A stretch of 64,000 bases of DNA, taken from assembly GCF_020149915.1 (NCBI RefSeq), contig NZ_CP083760.1:1302001-1366000 (forward strand). Direction: 5' to 3'. This document shows, piece after piece, positions 57,136 through 64,000 of the stretch (within the stretch, counting starts at the first letter, position 1; each line of letters opens with the position of its first letter). The DNA comes from Candidatus Sulfidibacterium hydrothermale. GTDB lineage: Bacteria > Bacteroidota > Bacteroidia > Bacteroidales > F082. Under the pieces are notes generated by a model that made no database searches, had not been told where the DNA came from, and saw only the letters and a program-made list of their open reading frames with translations. Position numbers and translations under genes: made by a program.

Positions 57136-57228
57136 TTAAAGAAAATAAACCAAAAGCATGATAACGACCAGCAGAAACAGAATTAATCCGGTTTGAATCA
57201 ATGCGTATTTTTTGTCGCTATGCTGCAT
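57136..57228 (-). CDS. Possible 30-residue single-span membrane peptide
   Basis: An open frame reading MQHSDKKYALIQTGLILFLL and ten further hydrophobic residues (ending MLLVYFL) lies ten bases before the GH3 start. It has a charged N-terminus and one membrane helix. No ribosome-binding site is expected in this phylum, so the start rests on the ATG alone. It could also be a chance frame; conservation in related loci would decide. Confidence 0.4.
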   Translation of the reverse strand: MQHSDKKYALIQTGLILFLLVVIMLLVYFL

Positions 57229-57244
57229 GATGTCATGTGTAAAA

Positions 57245-57277
57245 TATCCGGTGGCTGATAAAACCAGCCACCGGATA
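57245..57277 (-). terminator. Hairpin after the SusC-SusD-binding-protein genes
   Basis: A perfect 13-bp stem TATCCGGTGGCTG/CAGCCACCGGATA (57245-57257 with 57265-57277), 7-base loop, followed on the minus strand by TTTTACAC. It lies ten bases after the stop at 57287 and could partly terminate the transcript before GH3. Confidence 0.65.
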
Positions 57278-57286
57278 ATGACCGTG

Positions 57287-58837
57287 TTATTCTTCAATTA
57301 CACCAAAGTCTTCGGTATATTTAAAAGTCAGGTTGTCCAGCATCCATACCGATTTGGTTTTGGTTGCTGAAGCACTGTTGTCGTAGTGCCATTTCAGATA
57401 GATTGTTGACTGGGAAAGATCGATGTTTTCCATCAGAGGTGCATCCGTAGTAATGTATACCCCGGAACCAGATGTTGCCCAGTTGGGATCATCAGGAGCC
57501 ATTAAGTCGTTCCAGGTGATCTGATCGTACGAATATTGCAGGGTTCGCACGGTTTCGGCATAAACCGGATCCTGTTTGGCACCCCAGCCATTACGCTCAT
57601 CAAACACAATCTGAAGTTTGCTTCCGTTCCAATCGCTGGAGAGTTTAACGGCAGCGATAATCCAGGAATTGAATGTGGCATCTGCGCCATGATATCCTTT
57701 GGCATATCCACCGCCATCTGTAAATGATGTGGCAGAAGCTGCATCGGCACCATAAGTAATGGTTCCGTCTCCAAACTCAGCATCGGTGTAAGCGATTTCT
57801 CCCCATTTGGTCATGATGGTGATGGTGAACAAATCGGTAAAATCGAAGGAGATTCCTGATGAGTTGGTTACTCTAACGCCTACGACGTAGCTTCCTTCGG
57901 GCAGGTTCGCATTGGCAGCAATCGAAACTTTCCCATCGGTGTCAATAGACAGCGCATCTTTTACGGCCTGTGGAACGGTATCTGCCAGAATGATTTCCCA
58001 TCCGCCGTCAGAGTTCATTCCTGTCAGAACAGGCTTTTGAGAAGTATAAGGCGTTACCGGTGATACGGTTACTTTGTGTAAAGTATCGGTTCCGTTAGAT
58101 TGTGTGTACAAAATGGCCGGTGGAGCTCCTACATGAACAACAACGACATTTTTGAAAACTTTTACACCGAGATTTGTTTTTGCCAAAATAGTAAGCGTAT
58201 CGGTAGAATTAGGTGCAGCATCCACTGTTTTATTGATTTTTCCGTCAGAATCAATGGAAAAACCTTTTACAGCCGGGTCGATGGAGTAATCAACAGAAGT
58301 AATGGACTGGTCGGGTGATTCGTCTTTGTAAGTGACGGTAGCAATTACTCCTTGCTGCAACACATTGGCATAAACAACCGGATTATCCACTGAGATACTT
58401 ATGGGAACATCCAGAATACTTAATTTAAAAGCAGTATCTACTACGGCTATTCCGGTGGGATTCGACATGAATACCGAAACCGAAAAAGATCCCGGCGTGA
58501 TGGAGTTGGTTGTATTGTCATACGTGATAACTCCTGTTGTTTTGTCGATGCTAAATTTGCTATAAATGAAAGATCCTCCATCTGAAGCAATAATTGTGTC
58601 GATACCAAAAGTATAAACACCTTCTACCTGGTAGCTTGGCGTGTCTGATTTAATCAAAGCACTGACAGGATAGGATTGCAATGCGTCATATTTCAGATCA
58701 ACGTTGGCCGTTGTAACGGGCGTGGGATGATAGGGCGTGTAGTCCTCCGGAAATTTCTCGGTACACGAAGTAATGTATAACAATCCCGCAAGGAAAACCC
58801 AAATGATATTTTTATTTTTATAAGATAATCTTTTCAT
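57287..58837 (-). CDS. Putative surface glycan-binding lipoprotein (SusE/F position)
   Basis: The 516-residue protein follows SusD by five bases. It starts with a lipoprotein signal (lipobox YITSC, Cys25) and then has about three tandem beta-sandwich domains with recurring D-G-K-I/V-turn motifs (FSIDKTTGVITY, FSIDSDGKINK, LSIDTDGKVSI). The last 160 residues form a jelly-roll-like domain with FGDGTITYGADAAS and WYD/WML aromatic residues, typical of carbohydrate-binding or anchor domains. The family is not recognised beyond SusE-like position and features. It probably captures the glycan at the cell surface. Confidence 0.75.
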   Translation of the reverse strand: MKRLSYKNKNIIWVFLAGLLYITSCTEKFPEDYTPYHPTPVTTANVDLKYDALQSYPVSALIKSDTPSYQVEGVYTFGIDTIIASDGGSFIYSKFSIDKTTGVITYDNTTNSITPGSFSVSVFMSNPTGIAVVDTAFKLSILDVPISISVDNPVVYANVLQQGVIATVTYKDESPDQSITSVDYSIDPAVKGFSIDSDGKINKTVDAAPNSTDTLTILAKTNLGVKVFKNVVVVHVGAPPAILYTQSNGTDTLHKVTVSPVTPYTSQKPVLTGMNSDGGWEIILADTVPQAVKDALSIDTDGKVSIAANANLPEGSYVVGVRVTNSSGISFDFTDLFTITIMTKWGEIAYTDAEFGDGTITYGADAASATSFTDGGGYAKGYHGADATFNSWIIAAVKLSSDWNGSKLQIVFDERNGWGAKQDPVYAETVRTLQYSYDQITWNDLMAPDDPNWATSGSGVYITTDAPLMENIDLSQSTIYLKWHYDNSASATKTKSVWMLDNLTFKYTEDFGVIEE

Positions 58838-58842
58838 GGTCT

Positions 58843-60366
58843 TTAGTTTTTAATGTCTTCATTGGTGTTGATTTCACTGGCTGGTATGGGCAGGTGCATT
58901 ACACTTTCGTCATTGTCCAGCAGGGTTACATCAATTTTCGGGTTGAAAGTCGGTGCTGTATTGTGGGGGACAATAACATTTTCGCGGAAAAACTGATATC
59001 CGCGTCGGCGGTTATTAAACCAGTCGTGTCCTTCTCCCAGCAGCTCAAAACGGTATTCTTCCATAATGGCTTTACGGAAACCTTCCTGACCGTTGTAATA
59101 TTCAGCTTGCGGTTTTAATCCCACGCGATCGAGTACCTGGGTTACATAGCCCATTTGTTCACCGTTCTGCAGTTCGTTGGAAATTTCAGCCAGCATCAGC
59201 AGCAGATCGGCATAACGGTATACAATGAAGTTTTTGTTATTTACATTAGATGTGTTTTTCGGGTTCTTTTCCCAATATTTATAAAGGTAGGGAAATCCGT
59301 TTCCGAAATAGGTGCGGTTAGTTGAAGGATAAACTTTTACCAGTTTATTTCTTTTTACATTGAAATATTCGCTGATAAAAGTCTGGGCAATTCGTGGGTC
59401 ATTGGGATAAACAGAAGCCTGAAGATCATAAACTTCGGGATTGATTTTCAGACGTCCCCAGGTTTTTCCTTCGGTGGCACCGTAAGCTGTGAAGAGCCGC
59501 GGATAATTGCTTGCCTGTATTTCGTTGAACTGCAGTTCAAAGATCGATTCTACAGTGTTGTCGGTATTTTCGTCCCACAAAGTGGCATAATCGCTAACCA
59601 GCTGGTATTTTCCATACACTTCTTTGGCTTCGTTGTAGGCCAGTTGCCAGTAATTGGCGTTCGGATCTGGCTGAATGGATTGATCTGCGGTAGCCAGTGT
59701 CATATATACTTTGGCTTTTAGCATGCTGGCCGCTTCGGCAGCCGGATAACCTTTACGTTCTTTTCCTTTAGGATACATCAGCGTTTTGGCGATATCCGCA
59801 TCCTTAATGATTTGAGCGTAAATGTCTTTGGACGGCGATTTGGGCATGTTTATCGTGGATGGCAGCGTGGGAGCTAACCGCAACGGTACATCACCCCAAA
59901 GCCGTACCAGATTGAAATAGTTAAAAGCCCGCAGGAAATAAGCTTGTCCCAATACGTCATTCATTCCTTCCTGATCGGAATTTGCCGGATTGTCAATCGG
60001 TTTCATGGACGCAATAATGTCATTGGCACGTCCGATGGCCTGATAGCTTTGTTTCCAGACTCTTTCAAGGTGCGGAGTGCTGTTGAGCGGTTGCAAGGAG
60101 CATAAATGCACGTTGTCAGATTGTGTGTTTCTGTTTCCTTTTCCCGAGACAAAGAAACCGGAGTTTCCGTAAGTCAGATAAAGGAATTGGTGGGAGTAGT
60201 CTCCGTAGTTGACCATGGCGTTATATACACCGTCCAGCGAAGACCGGGCATTGTCAAGCGTGGCATAAGCACTGTCGTTTGACATAAATGGCGGTGTCTC
60301 CGTCAGGCTGCACGAAGCCACGAGGAAGGCCATTGTTATTGAAATGATGTATTTATAAATTTTCAT
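58843..60366 (-). CDS. SusD-like nutrient-binding lipoprotein
   Basis: The 507-residue protein (from the ATG at 60366; an ATG 18 bases earlier is an alternative) has a lipoprotein signal ending LVASC with Cys19. Typical SusD features are the helical TPR-like core, RAFNYFNLVRLWGDVPL and the C-terminal YRFELLGEGHDWFNNRRRG. With its SusC partner it forms the lid of an outer-membrane oligosaccharide importer. It lies 29 bases after SusC. Confidence 0.95.
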   Translation of the reverse strand: MKIYKYIISITMAFLVASCSLTETPPFMSNDSAYATLDNARSSLDGVYNAMVNYGDYSHQFLYLTYGNSGFFVSGKGNRNTQSDNVHLCSLQPLNSTPHLERVWKQSYQAIGRANDIIASMKPIDNPANSDQEGMNDVLGQAYFLRAFNYFNLVRLWGDVPLRLAPTLPSTINMPKSPSKDIYAQIIKDADIAKTLMYPKGKERKGYPAAEAASMLKAKVYMTLATADQSIQPDPNANYWQLAYNEAKEVYGKYQLVSDYATLWDENTDNTVESIFELQFNEIQASNYPRLFTAYGATEGKTWGRLKINPEVYDLQASVYPNDPRIAQTFISEYFNVKRNKLVKVYPSTNRTYFGNGFPYLYKYWEKNPKNTSNVNNKNFIVYRYADLLLMLAEISNELQNGEQMGYVTQVLDRVGLKPQAEYYNGQEGFRKAIMEEYRFELLGEGHDWFNNRRRGYQFFRENVIVPHNTAPTFNPKIDVTLLDNDESVMHLPIPASEINTNEDIKN

Positions 60367-60395
60367 GTCTTTATATTTTTTCATTCGATGATTAA

Positions 60396-63300
60396 CTAAA
60401 ATCTGATGTTAAGGCCGATAATATACGTCCTGGCACTGGGAAAAGCATTCCAGTCAACGCCTTGAATGTTCCCGTTGTAGAGGAAGCTGGTTACGTTCGG
60501 ATCATACCCGCTGTATCCGGTGATGGTCAGAAGGTTTTGTGCAGAAGCGTAAACATGAAGTTTTTGAACGGTATGTTTTACAGGAATATCGTATCCGATA
60601 GTCAGATTGGTAATTCTGAAATAACTTCCGTCTTCAATGATCCGGTCGGTAATAGCCGGGGCACCCTGGTCACCCTGGTACAGTACGCGCGGATAGCTGT
60701 TGGACGGTTTGTCCGGACGCCAGGCGTCGTGGTATGCTGCAGGATTTAAATTGCTTTCAGAACCTGTGGCCGTATAATATTCAATGGCAAGTCCGTTGGC
60801 AATCTGATTGCCGTAAGTTCCGTATGCCGTTACTGTCAGCGAGAGACGTTTGTAGGTGAAATCCAGATTGAAACCGTAAGTAAAATCAGGATTAGGATTT
60901 CCGATAAAGGTTCTGTCGTTCAGGTCGATTTTTCCGTCGCCGTTCAAATCGACAATCTTCACATCTCCCGGCTGGAATCCCGGAAGGATATTCGGATCAT
61001 CGGCCTGGTAAATGCCATCGGTTTTCCAACCCCAAAACATGCCGATGGGTTGTCCCACCATAAAAATGTTGGCCGGGCAGTGGAAATAGTTTCCGGTGGA
61101 AACCGGGTCACCCATGTAAAAGGATGCCATGGTTTCTTTTCCGTCAATATATACCGGAGCATCCGGAATACCGAGATAGAGAATTTTATTGCGGTTGAAT
61201 GAAATATTTCCGCCGATGGAAAGGTTCATGTCTTTTTTGGCGATGGCTACACCATTTACCGAGATGTCTATCCCTTTGTTGGAAATGGAACCGCGGTTGA
61301 TCATCATCACCGAATATCCGGTGGAAGAAGGAAGAACCATTTTCTGTAACAGGTCATCGGTTTCTTTATAATAAGCATCTACCGTAGCGGTGAGTTTCCC
61401 GTTAAAGAATCCCAAATCGAAACCTACGTTGGTTTGTGTGGTGGTTTCCCATTTTAATTTAGGATTGGCAATATTAACCGGAACAAATGCAATACCGGTA
61501 GAGTTGTCTGCCTGTGCATAATAGGCGATATCATAATTTGCGAAAGTCTGGTAAGGCGAAATGGCCTGGTTTCCGGTTTGCCCCCATCCGGCACGAACTT
61601 TCAAAAGACTGAAAACATTTAATTTTTTAATAAAACTTTCTTCTGAAGCCAGCCATGCCAGCGAGAAAGAGGGGAAGAAACTGTATTTGTTTCCTTCGGC
61701 AAACTTGGAAGATCCGTCAGCACGGAAAGTTACAGTGGCAATATATTTTCTGTCGTAAGAATAATTCAACCGGGTAAGGAATGAATTCATCACCTCGGTA
61801 GTTGGAGAAGTTTTTAAAGGAGCCGTAATCAATGAGCCGTATTGCGGGCCGTCTACCGTAAATGTTGTTGTGGAAAAGTCGGTTACTTCGTAAGAACTGT
61901 TTACCCGGTAAATTCCGTCGTAAACATATCCGGCCATGGCATTGATGGAGTGTTTCTTTTTGAAAACACGGTTATAGAGGAGCAGGTTGTTCACTACCCA
62001 TGAGTATTTTTGTAAGCTTCCCATAGACAGCCGTCCGTTGGAAGCAGCACCCTGGAAAGTGGTCAATCCGTACCAGCGTTTTCTTTCTTTGGTCCAGATG
62101 TTGGCTCCGCCGGTGATCTGGAATTTGAGCCCTTTAATGGGAAGCTGGTAAGTGGCCCGCAGAGAAGCTTGCGAACGAAGCTGTTTGGAAACATCTTCAA
62201 AATCGTTCAGCCAGGAATACGGATTAGAAAGTCCAAGATCGATATCCAGATTTTCTACGTCATCGCCAATGATGGGACTGTAGGTGAGAACACTTTTGAT
62301 GAAACTCCGGTTGGCACCGGCCTTGTCTCCATCCTGGGCAAAAGTACCTTGACTATAGTAAAGGGACAACCGTCCGTCAATTTTAAATTTTTTGGTAAGG
62401 TTTTCGGTCAGGTTGATTCGGAAAGAACCGGACTGCATTCGTGAAGTGCTTACAATACCGGATACATCGGTATAATCGGCCGAAACATAAAAGGTTCCTT
62501 TTTTGGTTCCGCCACTAAAAGAAGCCCCAGCAGTATAAGTCCACCCCGGTTTGTAAATTTCATCCTGCCAATTTACGGTTCGGCTGGGAGTTTTGCTGAT
62601 AACTGGCTGACCGTTTTCATAAGTTACGGTATAAACCTGATTGTTATCAATATAAAAATTGGGATTTTGGCCGTTCATGATGGCCACTTCATTCCGGTAC
62701 TGGGCGTAGTCAACACCATCTAAAACGGAGAGCTTTTTACTGATGTTGGAGATTCCGGTGGTAAAATAACCATCGATGTTCATTTTTCCGGAACGGCCTT
62801 TTTTTGTGGTAATTAAAACCACACCATTGGCACCGCGTGAGCCATAAATAGCAGTGGCCGATGCATCTTTAAGTACTTCGATGCTGGCAATGTCGCTGGG
62901 ATTTAAACCGGCCAAACCGTTTTGTTTTTCTGAGAGTGAGTTACCGTCTTTTTGGGCCATGGCCGCATCTTCGCCGGCAGAAGTGATCGGTACACCATCG
63001 ACTACATACAAGGGTTGGTTGTTTCCGCGTAAGCTGTTGATACCGCGAATTTGCACGCTAATTCCCATTCCCGGGTTTCCATTGTTGCTGATTACCTGTA
63101 CACCGGCAGCACGACCCTGTAACAACTGGTCGACTGTGTTGTATTCGCGGGCTACGTTGGTTTTTACTTTTACCGTGGAAGTAGCACCGGTAACGTCGCT
63201 TTTACGCATGGTACCATAGCCGACAACGACGAGTTCGTTCAACTGGTTGTTGATGACATGCATCACCACGTTAATGGTTTTTCGGTTTCCTACATATTTG

Positions 63301-63533
63301 GAAACTTTTTGGTAACCAATGTAACTGAATACCAGTGAATCCGTTTTTTTTGCCACAATTTTGTAAACCCCGTCTGCATTGGTTACGGTACCGTTGGTGG
63401 TCCCTTTAATAACGACGTTTACACCGGGCAAAGAGGTTCCGGACTGTTCAGTTACTCTTCCCGTGACCAGATGTTGCCCGTAACCCGTGGCTGTCATCAG
63501 GCTGAGAAGAATAATTGCAAGTAAAGATCTCAT
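60396..63533 (-). CDS. SusC-like TonB-dependent outer-membrane transporter
   Basis: The 1045-residue protein has a signal peptide (MRSLLAIILLSLMTATGYGQ), a carboxypeptidase-D-like regulatory domain (about 21-100: VTGRVTEQSGTSLPGVNVVI), a TonB-box region near LNELVVVGYGT, a plug with QIRGINSLRGNNQPLYVVDGVPI and a C-terminal 22-strand barrel ending in NIRF. This is the ordinary SusC arrangement, without an extra anti-sigma-interacting domain. It imports glycan oligosaccharides into the periplasm. It is the first gene of the sus transcript. Confidence 0.97.
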   Translation of the reverse strand: MRSLLAIILLSLMTATGYGQHLVTGRVTEQSGTSLPGVNVVIKGTTNGTVTNADGVYKIVAKKTDSLVFSYIGYQKVSKYVGNRKTINVVMHVINNQLNELVVVGYGTMRKSDVTGATSTVKVKTNVAREYNTVDQLLQGRAAGVQVISNNGNPGMGISVQIRGINSLRGNNQPLYVVDGVPITSAGEDAAMAQKDGNSLSEKQNGLAGLNPSDIASIEVLKDASATAIYGSRGANGVVLITTKKGRSGKMNIDGYFTTGISNISKKLSVLDGVDYAQYRNEVAIMNGQNPNFYIDNNQVYTVTYENGQPVISKTPSRTVNWQDEIYKPGWTYTAGASFSGGTKKGTFYVSADYTDVSGIVSTSRMQSGSFRINLTENLTKKFKIDGRLSLYYSQGTFAQDGDKAGANRSFIKSVLTYSPIIGDDVENLDIDLGLSNPYSWLNDFEDVSKQLRSQASLRATYQLPIKGLKFQITGGANIWTKERKRWYGLTTFQGAASNGRLSMGSLQKYSWVVNNLLLYNRVFKKKHSINAMAGYVYDGIYRVNSSYEVTDFSTTTFTVDGPQYGSLITAPLKTSPTTEVMNSFLTRLNYSYDRKYIATVTFRADGSSKFAEGNKYSFFPSFSLAWLASEESFIKKLNVFSLLKVRAGWGQTGNQAISPYQTFANYDIAYYAQADNSTGIAFVPVNIANPKLKWETTTQTNVGFDLGFFNGKLTATVDAYYKETDDLLQKMVLPSSTGYSVMMINRGSISNKGIDISVNGVAIAKKDMNLSIGGNISFNRNKILYLGIPDAPVYIDGKETMASFYMGDPVSTGNYFHCPANIFMVGQPIGMFWGWKTDGIYQADDPNILPGFQPGDVKIVDLNGDGKIDLNDRTFIGNPNPDFTYGFNLDFTYKRLSLTVTAYGTYGNQIANGLAIEYYTATGSESNLNPAAYHDAWRPDKPSNSYPRVLYQGDQGAPAITDRIIEDGSYFRITNLTIGYDIPVKHTVQKLHVYASAQNLLTITGYSGYDPNVTSFLYNGNIQGVDWNAFPSARTYIIGLNIRF

Positions 63534-63820
63534 AAAGCTTTGTTTTAATTTTTGAAAATAATTTTTTTTGGTAAAAAATGTTAAAATTTCACATGGCCAA
63601 ATATAGATCAGTAAAAACCGAAACAGGTTTGCCTGTGGTTAAAATAGGTTGAAATGAGGTTTAAATATGGAAAATATTTCTTCCATAAAACGATTGCGGT
63701 GTTGTTCGTGATTTGGATGATAATGCTTTGAAATATAAATCGTTAAACCTTATATGATGGGGTGTGATTTTGTACAAAAAAGTTGGATTCCGTACGAAGG
63801 CCTGTGTGTAGTAGTCAAGA
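63534..63820 (-). promoter_or_regulatory. Promoter region of the PUL
   Basis: The 287 bases between the regulator and SusC contain no gene. On the minus strand TATATTTG (63598-63605) matches the -7 consensus with a leader of about 60 bases. An inverted repeat ACAGGTTTGCCTGT (63623-63636) takes the place of a -33 box, which suggests activator-dependent initiation. Confidence 0.6.
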
Positions 63821-64000
63821 TTATTTTTTTTGATCGGTCAAAAATGATGAAGGAGATTTCCCAAATTGCCGTTTAAAAGATGTACTGAAATATTTGGCAT
63901 CGGTAAACCCGCAACGGTAAGCCACTTCATTGACATTAAAACGTCTTGTGAGCAATAATTTTTTTGCATGATTCAGGCGGATCATCCGGATAAATTCGGC
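63821..64000 (-). CDS. AraC-type DNA-binding domain of a PUL regulator (partial, C-terminus)
   Basis: Sixty codons of the C-terminus are visible, cut by the window edge. They encode the second half of an AraC-family domain: EFIRMIRLNHAKKLLL and NVNEVAYRCGFTDAKYFSTS followed by FKRQFGKSPSSFL. This combination is found in the C-terminus of hybrid two-component regulators of polysaccharide loci as well as in simple AraC proteins, and the window does not decide which. It ends 287 bases before susC on the same strand and is the likely activator of the PUL. Confidence 0.85.
   Translation of the reverse strand, partial: AEFIRMIRLNHAKKLLLTRRFNVNEVAYRCGFTDAKYFSTSFKRQFGKSPSSFLTDQKK

Overview
The window is a chromosomal segment of a Bacteroidota bacterium, most likely an environmental, probably anaerobic or fermentative member of the Bacteroidales/Marinilabiliales type. 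The evidence is a SusC/SusD pair, a C-terminal type IX secretion (T9SS) sorting domain, promoter boxes of the TAnnTTTG form in front of many genes, the Bacteroidota-style order tuf, tRNA-Trp, secE, nusG, rplKAJL, rpoBC, a class 3 fructose-bisphosphatase and a pyrophosphate-type phosphofructokinase. Species cannot be fixed from the sequence alone.

Layout. Positions 1-8957 hold housekeeping and membrane genes on the minus strand: partial dnaN, a NhaC antiporter, an outer-membrane barrel, two alpha/beta hydrolases, a small Cys-containing membrane protein, a winged-helix regulator with a membrane protein, an rRNA methyltransferase, and rpsF-rpsR-rplI. Positions 9042-13618 are a TetR-controlled operon encoding a LolA-like periplasmic protein, two FtsX-type permeases and an ATPase. 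Positions 13700-27176 are the transcription/translation cluster (DUF3467, rpoC, rpoB, rplL, rplJ, rplA, rplK, nusG, secE, tRNA-Trp, tuf, and four tRNAs). Then come hpf-xer, rpsU, a 0.9 kb gene-free stretch with repeat-like hairpins, a DPP-IV peptidase, two tRNA-Val genes with a truncated copy between them, butyrate kinase, an unknown 552-aa protein, a beta-lactamase-fold hydrolase, and a plus-strand metabolic block (zinc-ribbon protein, fbp, aspartate kinase, PPi-PFK).

Positions 42165-64000 form a polysaccharide utilisation locus (PUL) on the minus strand. Read in the direction of transcription it holds the end of an AraC-type (perhaps hybrid two-component) regulator, SusC, SusD, a surface glycan-binding lipoprotein, a possible 30-aa membrane peptide, a GH3 glycosidase, a sulfatase, an acetylesterase-like alpha/beta hydrolase, a sulfatase-GH10 xylanase-CBM fusion, two more sulfatases, an SGNH esterase and a T9SS-exported GH5-like protein whose catalytic residues look changed. 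The inferred substrate is a sulfated and probably esterified xylan or xylan-like glycan: SusCD would import oligosaccharides, sulfatases and esterases would remove side groups, GH10 would cut the backbone and GH3 would finish the oligomers. The sulfatase-GH10 fusion is the most unusual object in the window. Three strong hairpins inside the PUL suggest that it is transcribed or processed in segments.
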